Assembly: GCF_037201915.1 (NCBI RefSeq) | Contig: NZ_CP147505.1 | Location: 2,170,001 to 2,234,000, forward strand | DNA length: 64,000 nucleotides | From: Haloplanus sp. CK5-1 | GTDB lineage: Archaea; Halobacteriota; Halobacteria; Halobacteriales; Haloferacaceae | Reading direction: 5' to 3' | Shown: in pieces, positions 48,375 to 57,227 of the stretch | Layout: the number at the start of each line of letters is the position of its first letter | How positions within the stretch are numbered: the stretch's first letter is position 1 | Made by a program: the position numbers and the translations under genes | The notes under the pieces: generated by a model | What the model saw: only the letters and a program-made list of their open reading frames with translations | The model's database searches: none | Told to the model about the DNA's origin: nothing

Positions 48375-49180
48375 ACGAGCAAGAGCGGCACCATCGCCAG
48401 GACGCCGACGGCGAGGCCAACCGCGAGCTCGCGCCGGCCGCCACCGGGCAGATCGGCACCGATGTCGAGGGCTTCGGGGACGAACTCCGTGAGGACGAGG
48501 TAGATCATCGCGCCGGCGGCGAAGCCGAAGCCGACGGGGAGGAACTCGCGGGCCACCCGGACGAACAGATACGCGAGCACCGCACCGATGGGCTGTGGGA
48601 GGCTGGAGAACACCGCCCACCAGACCATCTTCCACTCCGAGACCCCGAGCGTGCGTAGCGGAATCGATATCGCGACGCCCTCGGGGACGTTGTGGATGGA
48701 GATGGCGATGGTCATGAACACCGCGAGCACGGGGACGACGACGCCGAACACGCCGATTGACGCCGTCCCTCCCTGCAGGCCGAGGTCGGCGAAGGAGACG
48801 CCGACCGCCACCCCCTCGGGAAAACTGTGGACGGTTAGCACACCCAGAATGAGCAGGAGTTTCCGGTAGTCTGCCTCCGCGTACTGCTTCGGGTGCACCT
48901 CGTACCCGTCGATGATCTCGTGGGCGACGACGACGAGGACGACGCCCGCGACGAGTCCGGGGATCAGTTCGAGTGGCGAGGCAGCCTCGGCCAGTCCCTC
49001 GAATACCAGGCCGAACACCGACGCCGACACCATGATCCCGGAGGCGAGTCCCCACAGCACTACGTTCCAGCGGTCGCTCACGTCGTCGACGAAAAAGAAG
49101 GGGAGCGCACCGAGACCGGTCGCGAGCGCCGTCACGAGGCCGGCGACGAAGACGAACGTGAGATTCGCGAGCAGCGTCAT
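48371..49180 (-). CDS. ZIP family metal transporter
   Basis: A 269-residue transporter with about 8 membrane helices. The metal-binding helices are intact: VLTVHSFPEGVAVGVSFADLG (helix 4, HSFPEG) and ISIHNVPEGVAISIPLRTLG (helix 5, HNVPEG). ZIP proteins import Zn, Fe or Mn into the cytoplasm. ATG 49180. A DtxR/MntR/IdeR-type operator-like palindrome lies 52 bp upstream over its promoter, so uptake is probably repressed when metal is plentiful (inference). Confidence 0.9.
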   Translation of the reverse strand: MTLLANLTFVFVAGLVTALATGLGALPFFFVDDVSDRWNVVLWGLASGIMVSASVFGLVFEGLAEAASPLELIPGLVAGVVLVVVAHEIIDGYEVHPKQYAEADYRKLLLILGVLTVHSFPEGVAVGVSFADLGLQGGTASIGVFGVVVPVLAVFMTIAISIHNVPEGVAISIPLRTLGVSEWKMVWWAVFSSLPQPIGAVLAYLFVRVAREFLPVGFGFAAGAMIYLVLTEFVPEALDIGADLPGGGRRELAVGLAVGVLAMVPLLLV

Positions 49181-49231
49181 CGGAAGATGGCAGGGCGTCG
49201 ATGCGGGTAAGCGTTATCACGAACCTGATAT

Positions 49232-49247
49232 TTTTGGCACGCCTAAA
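49232..49247. promoter_or_regulatory. DtxR-family (MntR/IdeR/SirR-type) operator-like palindrome
   Basis: TTTTGGC-AC-GCCTAAA, 6 of 7 arm positions complementary, close to the TTTAGGC-n2-GCCTAAA boxes of haloarchaeal DtxR-like metal repressors. It overlaps the A/T-rich promoter of the ZIP gene (minus strand). It is also upstream of acd on the plus strand. Confidence 0.6.
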
Positions 49248-49303
49248 CGCCCGCGTCCGTCTCCCGTCGCGTTTATGCAGTCGCCCGTGGTACGGCCGAG
49301 GTG

Positions 49304-51400
49304 ATGGGAGAGCTATCCGAACTGTTCGTCCCCGACCGGGTCGCCGTCGCCGGTGCGACGGAGCGCCGGGGGTCGGTCGGCCGGGCACTCGTCGAGAACC
49401 TGCAGGCCGGCTTCGAGGGCGACATCGTCCCCGTCAACCCGAACTACGACGCGGTGTGTGGTCTCCCCTGTGTCGACGAGGTGGGCGAGACGAACGCCGA
49501 TCTGGCGGTGGTGGCGGTGCCGGCCGCGGCCGCGGTCGACGTGGTTCGTGACGCGGGCGAGGCCGGGATCACCGGCGTCGTCGTCGTCACGGCCGGGTTC
49601 GGCGAGGGTGGGGACGAGGGCGTCGAGCGCGAGCGTGCCCTCGAAGCCGTCGCGGCGGAGTACGACCTCGACCTCGTGGGCCCGAACTGTCTGGGCATCA
49701 TCAGCACGCCGGTCGGGTTGAACGCTACGTTCGCCCCCGGCGGGTCGCCCTCGGAGGGGTCGATATCCCTCTGTAGTCAGTCGGGCGCGTTCGTCACCGC
49801 CGTCCTCGACTGGGCGGCGGACCACGGCGTCGGGTTCAAGGACGTGGTGTCGCTGGGGAACAAGGCCGTTCTCGACGAGTCGGACTTCGTGGCGTCGTGG
49901 GGCGACGACGACGGGACCGACGTGATCGTCGGCTACCTCGAGAGTATCGAGGACGGCCGCCGGTTCGTCGACGTGGCCAGCGAGGTGACTCGGGAGACGC
50001 CGGTCGTCGCCGTCAAGTCCGGCCGGACCGAGGCGGGGGCGCAGGCGGCATCCTCGCACACGGGGGCGATGGCCGGCCGGGACCGTGCCTACGAGGCGGG
50101 GCTTCGGGCGGCGGGCGTCATCCGGGCCGACAGCGTCCAAGACCTGTTCGACGCCGCGCGAATCCTCGCCGGCCAACCCCTGCCCGACACCGACGGCGTG
50201 GCGGTCGTCACCAACGCCGGCGGCCCGGGCGTGATGGCGACCGACGCCGTCGGCGACGGACCGCTCTCCCTCGCCGAATTCGGCGACGACACCCTCTCTC
50301 GACTCCGCGAGTTGCTCCCCAGCGAGGCGAACCCCTACAACCCGGTCGACGTCATCGGCGACGCCGACAACGAGCGGATGCGGGCGGCCGTCGACGCCGT
50401 GCTCGACGACGACGCCGTCGGCTCGGCCGTCGTCATCGCCGCACCCACCGCGACGCTCGACTACGACCGCCTCGCCGACGACGTTGTCGACCTCCAGTCG
50501 GCACACGACCTCCCGGTCACGACGTGTCTCATGGGTGGCGAGCGCGCCCGTCGGGCCGGGGGTGTCCTCGACGAGGCGGGGATTCCCAACTACTTCGACC
50601 CCGCACGCGCGGTCGGAAGCCTGGGGACGCTGTCGCGGTATCGGTCGATCCGTGAGCGGCCGGTCCGGGAACCGACGACCCACGACGTGGACCGGGAGGC
50701 GGCCCGAGAGGTGCTCGAACGGGCGCGTGACCGTGGCGCGACCCGTCTCGGCGTCGAGGCGATGGAGTTGCTCGACGCCTACGGCATCCCGACGCCCGCC
50801 GGCGAGGTGGTCGACTCCCCGACCGACGCGCTGACGGTCGCCGAGGCTATCGACGGCGACGTCGTCATGAAGATCGTCAGCCCGGACATCCTCCACAAGT
50901 CCGACATAGGCGGGGTGAAAGTCGGCGTCCCTCACGAGGACGTGTACGACGCCTTCGAGGATCTGATCACGCGGGCGCGCAACTACCAGCCCGACGCGAC
51001 CATCCTCGGCGTCCAGGTCCAGGAGCGCGTCGACCTGTCGACCGGTGTCGAGACCATCGTCGGCACGAACCGCGACCCGCAGTTCGGTCCGCTCGTCCTC
51101 TTCGGCCTCGGCGGTATCTTCGTCGAGGTGATGGAGGACACCGCCGTCAGACTCGCGCCCGTCGCCGAAGCCGACGCGGACGGGATGCTCGACGACATCC
51201 AGGCCGCGCCGTTGCTATCCGGCGCACGCGGGCGAGACCCGGTCGACCGATCGGCGATCGCCGAGACGATCGGCCGCCTCTCGCAACTGGTCACCGACTT
51301 CCCGAGCATCCTCGAACTCGACGTGAACCCGCTGGTGGCACGACCCGACGGCGTGCAGGCCGTCGACCTCAGACTGACCCTCGATCCAGACACGCTATGA
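49304..51400 (+). CDS. acd: ADP-forming acyl/acetyl-CoA synthetase, fused alpha-beta
   Basis: A 698-residue enzyme that makes acetate (or another acid) plus ATP from acyl-CoA, ADP and Pi, or runs in reverse; this is the archaeal acetate-forming type known in Haloarcula. The alpha part has a CoA-binding Rossmann domain (VAVAGATERRGSVGRALVENL) and ligase-CoA domains with SSHTGAMAG, whose His is the phosphorylated residue. The beta part is an ATP-grasp domain (LLDAYGIPTPAGEVV, VVMKIVSPDILHKSDIGGVKVGV, GLGGIFVEVMED). The following PTA-like gene overlaps it by 4 nt. GTTTATG is centred 30 nt upstream. Confidence 0.92.
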   Translation: MGELSELFVPDRVAVAGATERRGSVGRALVENLQAGFEGDIVPVNPNYDAVCGLPCVDEVGETNADLAVVAVPAAAAVDVVRDAGEAGITGVVVVTAGFGEGGDEGVERERALEAVAAEYDLDLVGPNCLGIISTPVGLNATFAPGGSPSEGSISLCSQSGAFVTAVLDWAADHGVGFKDVVSLGNKAVLDESDFVASWGDDDGTDVIVGYLESIEDGRRFVDVASEVTRETPVVAVKSGRTEAGAQAASSHTGAMAGRDRAYEAGLRAAGVIRADSVQDLFDAARILAGQPLPDTDGVAVVTNAGGPGVMATDAVGDGPLSLAEFGDDTLSRLRELLPSEANPYNPVDVIGDADNERMRAAVDAVLDDDAVGSAVVIAAPTATLDYDRLADDVVDLQSAHDLPVTTCLMGGERARRAGGVLDEAGIPNYFDPARAVGSLGTLSRYRSIRERPVREPTTHDVDREAAREVLERARDRGATRLGVEAMELLDAYGIPTPAGEVVDSPTDALTVAEAIDGDVVMKIVSPDILHKSDIGGVKVGVPHEDVYDAFEDLITRARNYQPDATILGVQVQERVDLSTGVETIVGTNRDPQFGPLVLFGLGGIFVEVMEDTAVRLAPVAEADADGMLDDIQAAPLLSGARGRDPVDRSAIAETIGRLSQLVTDFPSILELDVNPLVARPDGVQAVDLRLTLDPDTL

Positions 51401-52467
51401 ACACGTTACTCGTCACCGCGACCGGAGAGAGCACAGGGAAGACGGCCATCGCCATCGCGCTGGGCCGCCACGCGCAGTCCCGTGGTCGGAGCGTCGGCTA
51501 CATGAAACCCAAGGGGACTCGTCTCCAGAGCGTGGTCGGCAAGACGCTGGATCGTGACCCAATGCTCGCGCGCGAACTCCTCGACACCGACGACGAGATG
51601 CACGAGATGGAACCGGTCGTCTACTCGCCGACGTTCGTCCGGAGCGCACTGGAGGGACGGGAACGGCCGGACGACCTCCGGAAGCGGATCCGGGAGGGGT
51701 TCGACGCCGTCTCCGCCGACCGCGAGTTCGTGGTGGTCGAGGGCGGCGGTCGTTTCTCCACGGGCGGTGTCGTCGACCTCACCGACGGCGACATGGCGGA
51801 GTTGCTGGACGCCGACGTGGTGGTGGTCGCGGACTACGCGACGCCGACCGACGTGGACGAGGTGCTCGCGGCAGTCGATGGGGTCGGCGACCGCCTCGCC
51901 GGGGTTCTGTTCAACCGCGTCCCGGACGCCGCCTACGACGAGGTGGAGGGTCTCGTCGCACCGTTCTTGGAGCGTCGTGGCATCCCCGTCCTCGGCGTCC
52001 TCCCGCGCGAACCGGAGTTGGCGGGGGTCACGGTCGCCGACCTCGCCGACGAACTCGGGGCCGATCCCCTAACCGACGCCCCGACCGACGGCGTCGTCGA
52101 ACGACTCCTCGTCGGGGCGATGAGCGGCGAGGAGGCGCTGCGGTACTTCCGGCGGACGAAAGCCGCCGCGGTGATCACCGGCGGCGACCGGACCGACATC
52201 CACACCGCCGCGCTCCAAGCGCCCGGCGTCACCTGCCTGATACTCACCGGCGGTCACCGTCCGCCGTCGACCGTCCTCGGGACGGCCGCAGAGACGGGCG
52301 TCCCGATCCTGCTCTGTAGGGGAGACACGCTCACGACGCTCGAACGCGCCGAGGAGGTCGTCAGCGGCGGACGGACGCGCGACGAACGCACCGTCGACGT
52401 GATGGGTGATCTCCTGGCGGACCACGCAGACTTGGACGCCCTGATCGGCACCGAGACCGACGAGTAG
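51397..52467 (+). CDS. phosphotransacetylase-like P-loop/DRTGG protein
   Basis: A 356-residue protein. The N-terminal dethiobiotin-synthetase/CobB-like domain has the P-loop VTATGESTGKTAIAIALG and EFVVVEGGGRFSTGGVV. The C-terminal DRTGG-like domain (VVERLLVGAMSGEEALRYFRRTKAAAVITGGDRTDIHTAAL) is the one seen in the N-terminal part of bacterial Pta. The phosphotransacetylase catalytic domain itself is absent. ATG overlaps the acd stop (ATGA). This suggests regulation of, or partnership with, the acyl-CoA synthetase (inference). Confidence 0.8.
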   Translation: MNTLLVTATGESTGKTAIAIALGRHAQSRGRSVGYMKPKGTRLQSVVGKTLDRDPMLARELLDTDDEMHEMEPVVYSPTFVRSALEGRERPDDLRKRIREGFDAVSADREFVVVEGGGRFSTGGVVDLTDGDMAELLDADVVVVADYATPTDVDEVLAAVDGVGDRLAGVLFNRVPDAAYDEVEGLVAPFLERRGIPVLGVLPREPELAGVTVADLADELGADPLTDAPTDGVVERLLVGAMSGEEALRYFRRTKAAAVITGGDRTDIHTAALQAPGVTCLILTGGHRPPSTVLGTAAETGVPILLCRGDTLTTLERAEEVVSGGRTRDERTVDVMGDLLADHADLDALIGTETDE

Positions 52468-52470
52468 GTC

Positions 52471-53655
52471 TCAACACTCCCAGCCGTGGTCGGTGTCGTT
52501 GAGTCGCTCGGCCCCGTCGCCGGACTGCGTCCGACTGTCACCGGCTTCGCCGGTTGCCCGAGGCGTCTCTGACGCCTCGCTGCCCGAGGAGTGTGGCTCC
52601 TCGCTGTCGGTGACGAGGACGAGGTCCTCGATCCGGACGCCGAAGCGGTCGGGGAGGTAGACGCCCGGCTCGACGCTGAAGATCATTCCCGGTTCGAGTT
52701 CGACGTCGCCGCCGGCGACGACGTCGGGGTCCTCGTGGACCTCGAGACCGACACCGTGGCCCGTTCGGTGGACGAAGCGGTCGCCGTAGCCCGCGTCCTC
52801 GATGACCGACCGGGCGGCGCGGTCGACCGCTCCGGTCGTCACCCCGGGTTCGGCGGCCGCAACGCCCGCCGCCTGGGCTTCGCGGACGGCGTCGTGAACC
52901 GTCTCGAACTCCGCGGGTGGGTCGCCGTCGAAGACCACCGTCCGCGTCGTGTCGCTGGGGTAGCGGTCGACCCGCGTCCCGAAGTCGAGGACGACGGGGT
53001 CGCCCGCTCGGATCTCCCGGTCGCCGCTCGCGTGGTGGGGGTCCGCGCCGTTCGGCCCGGCGGCGACGATGGTCTCGAAGGCGACGCCCGTGCCGCCGTG
53101 GGCGTCGAGACGGTCCTCGACGAACGCCGCGAGGTCGGCCTCCGTGCGACCGACGGCCTCGGCACCGAGCGCGCGAACGTCCCGCATCGTCGCGTCCGCG
53201 GCCCGCGCCGCCGCCCGGAGGGCGTCGCGTTCCCGGTCGTCCTTCCGTCGGCGCAGCGGTCCGAGCACCTCGCTCGCGAGGCCGACGGAGGCGTCCGGAA
53301 ACCGCCGTCGGAAGTCGAGCGAGAACCGCGTCCACATCCGGTCCGCGAGGAGGAGACGTGACGGCGGCGCGTCCCACACCTCCTCGAGGACGGGATCCGG
53401 TCCCGTCTCGTCGTCCCACGGTCGCACGTCCATCACCCACGTCGCCCCGCGGATCGTCGGGGCGTCGAGCGCCGGGACGACGGCCGTCGGGTCGCCGTCG
53501 GCGGGGACGATCAGGCAGGTGAGCCGGTCGCTCTGCTCGGCGTCGATTCCCGACAGGTAGTAGAGGTCCGGCCCCGGCGTGAGGACGAGCGCGTCGGCAC
53601 CGACGGCATCGAGGCGTGACTGTGCGCGCCTCGTCCGGCGTTCGAACGGCGTCAT
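52471..53655 (-). CDS. Xaa-Pro aminopeptidase/dipeptidase (M24B)
   Basis: A 394-residue metallopeptidase. N-terminal creatinase-like domain (DALVLTPGPDLYYLSGID). The pita-bread catalytic domain has all five metal ligands: VVLDFGTRVDRYPSDTTRTV (two Asp), HRTGHGVGLEVHEDP (His), FSVEPGVYL (Glu) and VRIEDLVLVT (Glu). The C-terminus carries an in-frame palindromic repeat insertion (52540-52603) that adds about 28 residues just before the ERLNDTDHG tail. The core enzyme looks functional. ATG 53655. Confidence 0.9.
   Translation of the reverse strand: MTPFERRTRRAQSRLDAVGADALVLTPGPDLYYLSGIDAEQSDRLTCLIVPADGDPTAVVPALDAPTIRGATWVMDVRPWDDETGPDPVLEEVWDAPPSRLLLADRMWTRFSLDFRRRFPDASVGLASEVLGPLRRRKDDRERDALRAAARAADATMRDVRALGAEAVGRTEADLAAFVEDRLDAHGGTGVAFETIVAAGPNGADPHHASGDREIRAGDPVVLDFGTRVDRYPSDTTRTVVFDGDPPAEFETVHDAVREAQAAGVAAAEPGVTTGAVDRAARSVIEDAGYGDRFVHRTGHGVGLEVHEDPDVVAGGDVELEPGMIFSVEPGVYLPDRFGVRIEDLVLVTDSEEPHSSGSEASETPRATGEAGDSRTQSGDGAERLNDTDHGWEC
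52540..52603. repeat. stack of three hairpins inserted in frame in the M24 peptidase gene
   Basis: Three perfect stems in a row: ACCGGC-TTC-GCCGGT (52540-52554), CGAGGCGTC-TCT-GACGCCTCG (52559-52579) and CGAGGAG-TGTGG-CTCCTCG (52585-52603). They encode SEEPHSSGSEASETPRATGE and neighbouring residues on the minus strand. Looks like a small palindromic mobile repeat that keeps the frame open. Confidence 0.75.
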
Positions 53656-53720
53656 ATGCTCCCCCTTCCGCCTCCGGCATCAAAGGCCCGTCGCGTCTCC
53701 GACGGCGAGATGGACCCACG

Positions 53721-53729
53721 CGTTTTTTG
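53721..53729 (+). promoter_or_regulatory. T-tract TATA-like box of the membrane protein gene at 53754
   Basis: CGTTTTTTG centred 28 nt before ATG 53754. Confidence 0.45.
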
Positions 53730-53753
53730 TCACCCGACTGCGAGGTGGCTGCC

Positions 53754-54845
53754 ATGTCCCGCTGGTACGCACTTGCGGCCCTCCGAGACGCGCGTAGCGC
53801 GACCGAAGACCTCCTTCGGCCACTCGACAGGAGTCGGTGGCTCCGCCTCGCGCTGATCGCCCTGTTCGTCGGCGTCGGCGGCGGGGCACCGACCGGGAGC
53901 GGAAATTTCGACGTGCCCACCGGCGGTGGCGGGGAGACGCCGAGTGACTTCCCCGCGCCGACACTGCCCCAACTGGACGGGGCCGTCGCGGTCCTGATCG
54001 GCGTCGTCGCGCTGATCGTCCTCCTCGCGCTCCTGTGGAGCGCCGTCGGTGCCGTGATGGAGTTCGTCCTGGTCGTCGGCCTCCGTGACCGCGAGATCGG
54101 CATCCGTCGACCGTTCGGTGACAACCTCGGACGGGGGCTCCGGCTGTTCGGCTTTCGGCTCGCCGTCGGTCTCGGGAGCCTCCTCCTGATCGCCGTCCCA
54201 CTCGTCGCCGTGATCGGTCTCGGCGTGAGCATCTCCCCGCTCTTGCTCGTCGGCCTCGTTCCGCTCGTCGTCCTCGTCGGTCTGCTCTCGATCGCCGGGA
54301 GCGTGGTCGTCGGCCTGACGACCGACTTCGCGGTGCCGACGATGCTCGTCGAGGATCGGGGCGTCCTCGACTCGTGGCGTCGTCTCTGGCCCACGCTCCG
54401 CGCCGAGTGGAAACAGGTGGGTGTCTACCTCGTCGCCAAGTTCGTCCTCGGCATCGCCGCGAGCCTCGCCGTCTCCATCGTCGTCTTCCTCGTCGCTCTC
54501 GTCGTCGCCGTCCCGCTCGCCCTCGTCGGCGGTGGACTGTATCTGGCTATCTCGGCCGCCGGCGTCGGCCACGCGGGTCTGATCGTCGTCGCTCCCCTGA
54601 TCGTGCTGTTCGTCCTCGTGATGATCGTCGCGGCACTGCTCGTCCAGGTGCCCGTGCTAACCTTCGTCCGCTACTACTCGCTGTCGGTGCTCGGGATGTT
54701 GTTCCCCGACCTGGATCTGGTCGGCGTCGACCGACCGACCGAGGACGAAGACGACACGGGTGGATCGGTGGAGGCGGACACGGACGAAGCGACGGACACG
54801 GGGACGACCGGAACGAGCGTGGACACGGACGATCCGGACCGGTGA
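53754..54845 (+). CDS. polytopic membrane protein (haloarchaeal)
   Basis: A 363-residue protein. The soluble N-terminus (SRWYALAALRDARSATEDLLRPLDRSRWLRLALIALFVG) leads into about six membrane helices (AVLIGVVALIVLLALLWSAVG, GLGSLLLIAVPLVAVIGLGVSISP and others), with a conserved cytoplasmic segment MLVEDRGVLDSWRRLWPTLRAEWKQVGVYLV. An acidic Thr-rich tail ends it. Function unknown. Confidence 0.7.
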   Translation: MSRWYALAALRDARSATEDLLRPLDRSRWLRLALIALFVGVGGGAPTGSGNFDVPTGGGGETPSDFPAPTLPQLDGAVAVLIGVVALIVLLALLWSAVGAVMEFVLVVGLRDREIGIRRPFGDNLGRGLRLFGFRLAVGLGSLLLIAVPLVAVIGLGVSISPLLLVGLVPLVVLVGLLSIAGSVVVGLTTDFAVPTMLVEDRGVLDSWRRLWPTLRAEWKQVGVYLVAKFVLGIAASLAVSIVVFLVALVVAVPLALVGGGLYLAISAAGVGHAGLIVVAPLIVLFVLVMIVAALLVQVPVLTFVRYYSLSVLGMLFPDLDLVGVDRPTEDEDDTGGSVEADTDEATDTGTTGTSVDTDDPDR

Positions 54846-54846
54846 G

Positions 54847-55635
54847 TTACTGTAGCCGTTCGGTCGTCTCGATCAGCGGGTGGCGCGCGTAGTCGACGAC
54901 CTCGATGTCGTCGATGGTTTCGAGGCCCTCCTTGTCGGCGGTCTTCTCCATCCCGAGTTCGACCTCGAGGTCGGCGTCGACGACGATCACGTAGGCGTCC
55001 ATCTCCTCGATGTCGTGGCGGGTGGCGGCCATGACGCGGTGGTGTCCGTCGGCGAGGAGGAGTGTCCCGCCGTTGTCGATGACGACGACCGGTTCGGCGA
55101 GCCCGTGTTCGAGTTCGTAACTCCGACCCTGCAGTTCGTCGGCGTACACCCGCCCTTGGGTCGGGGTGAGCTCCGCTAGTTCGACCTCTCGGCGCTCCTC
55201 GGTAACCTCGATGTCGTGTATCTCTTCGAGCGTGCGCATGAGTTTCCCGACCTTCTCGGGTGTCGCACGCTCGATCTGACTCCGGATCACGTCCGTGTTG
55301 GAGATGATACCGACGAGTTTTCCGGTGTCGTCGACGACCGGAAGCTTCTGGATCCCGGAGCGGAGGATCACTCGGGCGGCGTCGTTGATCTTCATGTCGG
55401 GGTGGGCGACGACGATGTCCTCCGACATCACGGTGAAGATGAGCGCATCGTCGTCGGCGGGCAGGAGGTCCCGGGCACTGACGAACCCCTCGACGTTGCG
55501 GCCGTCCGTCACCGGAAACCCGGTGTGGCCGTCGCTCTCGACGATCCGACGCGACACTTCGGCGACGTCGTCGTCCGGGTCGACCGTCGCCACGTCACGA
55601 GTCATGTATTCTTCGACTGTCGCGTTGGCGGCCAT
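54847..55635 (-). CDS. CBS-CBS-ParB/sulfiredoxin-like fusion protein
   Basis: A 262-residue protein. Two CBS motifs (MTRDVATVDPDDDVAEVSRRIVESDGHTGFPVTD and IVVAHPDMKINDAARVILRSGIQKLPVVDDTGKLVGIISNTDV) precede a ParB/Srx-like domain with VVVIDNGGTLLLADGHHRVMAATRH. CBS pairs sense adenine nucleotides. The ParB-like GHHR motif is found in CTPases and nucleases, so ligand-gated CTP or nucleotide handling is possible (inference). No parA or parS is adjacent. Convergent with the membrane protein gene; 47 bp after the DHH gene on the same strand. Confidence 0.85.
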   Translation of the reverse strand: MAANATVEEYMTRDVATVDPDDDVAEVSRRIVESDGHTGFPVTDGRNVEGFVSARDLLPADDDALIFTVMSEDIVVAHPDMKINDAARVILRSGIQKLPVVDDTGKLVGIISNTDVIRSQIERATPEKVGKLMRTLEEIHDIEVTEERREVELAELTPTQGRVYADELQGRSYELEHGLAEPVVVIDNGGTLLLADGHHRVMAATRHDIEEMDAYVIVVDADLEVELGMEKTADKEGLETIDDIEVVDYARHPLIETTERLQ

Positions 55636-55682
55636 CGACGGTCCCTACGCCGCCGACTCTCAAAAACGTGGTCGTCGACGCG

Positions 55683-57140
55683 TCACTCGTCGGCCAGCGG
55701 AAAGTCGAAGCCGACGTCGACGGCGGTCGAATCGAACGACGGCGAACTCGGGGGATCCTCCAGTACCTCCAGTATTCGCCCCGCGATCACTTCGTCGACG
55801 ATGTCCGACAGCGAGTCCGAGGACTCCTCGTCGACCGTCCCGAGGATGCCGAGCGGGATCTGTGCGCCGGCCATGTCGGCGTGGCCGCCCGCGCTCCCGA
55901 TGGACCCGAGCGCGTCCCGCAACACCTCTCCGAGGTCGATCCCGGCACCCCGGGACCGCGCGGAGAGGTACACCGTCCCGTCGAGGAAGCCGTACACCGC
56001 CGAGATGGAGATGCCCTCCATACCGAGCAGTTTGTCGGCGGCCTGTGCGAGTGCGTCGCGGTTGCGGATGGAGCCGACACCGGAGGTGAGTACGTCGTCC
56101 CGCACCTCGCGGTTTCGGATCGCGGCCGCGAGCGTCGCGAGGACGTCGGGGCTCATCCGCGGTGACTCCACCCGTTCGAGGACCGACGCGTCGGCGTAGG
56201 GGCTGAGGAAGGCCGCCGCTTCGAAATCCGAGTCGGCCGCCTCGCGTGTGAAATCGCGCGTGTCGACCCGGAGACCGTACAGCAACGCGGTCGCAACCTC
56301 GCGGTTCGGGTCGACACCCAGTCGCCGCAGGTACTCCGCGAGGAGCGTACTGGTCGCACCGACGCCGCTCCGGAGGTCGACGAACGCCGCCTCCACCGGC
56401 GCGCGCGGCGGGTGGTGATCGATCACCACGTCGATCGGCGTCTCCGGGTCGAGGCCGTCGTTCACGCCGGGTCGGGAGTGATCCACCAACGCGACGCCCG
56501 CGTACTCCTCGATCCCCTCGGAGTCGTCGAGGTGTCGCATGTTCAGATCCAGCAAGTTCATCAACGCCCGGTTCTCTTGGTGGGAAATGTTGCCGTAGTA
56601 ACACGGGTCGCCCTCGACGCCGACCGATCGTGCGATCCCCGCGAGTGCGACGGCCGACCCGATGGCGTCGGGATCGGGGTTGTTGTGGGTCACGACTGCC
56701 AGCCGACCGTCGATCCGCCGGAGGGTGTCCAACAGTCGACACGTCCGCTCGGCCTCGGTGCCGACGGCCGAATCGAGGACGTACTCGGAGACGATTCGCT
56801 TCGGATCGATCACCCGATCGGCGATCCGGTCGAAGTCGGCTCGCGAGCCGTCACGCCCCGTACACACGACGAACAGGGCGTCGGGAAACGCCTCCTTCGC
56901 TCTGCGGGCGGCCGCGAGGTTGTCGGCGGTGTCGTCCCCGAGCACCAACACCGTGTCGGCCCTCTCGGGGTACGTCTCGGGGTCGGCCGGATCGCCGCGA
57001 ACGACAGTCGTCGCCTCTTCGATCCCGTCGACGGAGTAGTCGTCTGGAACGACCGCCCACAGGTCCCCGCCCCACGTCGACACGACGCCGAGGACGACCT
57101 CGCCGGCGTGACCACAGCCGAGCACTAGCCGCCTGACCAT
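55683..57140 (-). CDS. DHH family phosphoesterase with N-terminal RCK/TrkA-N domain
   Basis: A 485-residue fusion. The N-terminal nucleotide-binding domain starts MVRRLVLGCGHAGEVV. The DHH domain has VVTHNNPDPDAIGSA, VALVDHSRPG, VVIDHHPP, and the C-terminal DHHA1 part contains SAGGHADMAGAQIPLG. Such proteins hydrolyse cyclic dinucleotides, nanoRNA or pAp. Haloarchaeal relatives are linked to cyclic-di-AMP turnover and potassium control. Product and ligand are not proven here. Confidence 0.88.
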   Translation of the reverse strand: MVRRLVLGCGHAGEVVLGVVSTWGGDLWAVVPDDYSVDGIEEATTVVRGDPADPETYPERADTVLVLGDDTADNLAAARRAKEAFPDALFVVCTGRDGSRADFDRIADRVIDPKRIVSEYVLDSAVGTEAERTCRLLDTLRRIDGRLAVVTHNNPDPDAIGSAVALAGIARSVGVEGDPCYYGNISHQENRALMNLLDLNMRHLDDSEGIEEYAGVALVDHSRPGVNDGLDPETPIDVVIDHHPPRAPVEAAFVDLRSGVGATSTLLAEYLRRLGVDPNREVATALLYGLRVDTRDFTREAADSDFEAAAFLSPYADASVLERVESPRMSPDVLATLAAAIRNREVRDDVLTSGVGSIRNRDALAQAADKLLGMEGISISAVYGFLDGTVYLSARSRGAGIDLGEVLRDALGSIGSAGGHADMAGAQIPLGILGTVDEESSDSLSDIVDEVIAGRILEVLEDPPSSPSFDSTAVDVGFDFPLADE

Positions 57141-57227
57141 GTCCGGTCGAAACCGTCGAGGGCGGAAAACCCTACCGTCCGAGTCGCCGATGGAGTTAAC
57201 CGACTGTGTGTCGTGATACCATGCGAC

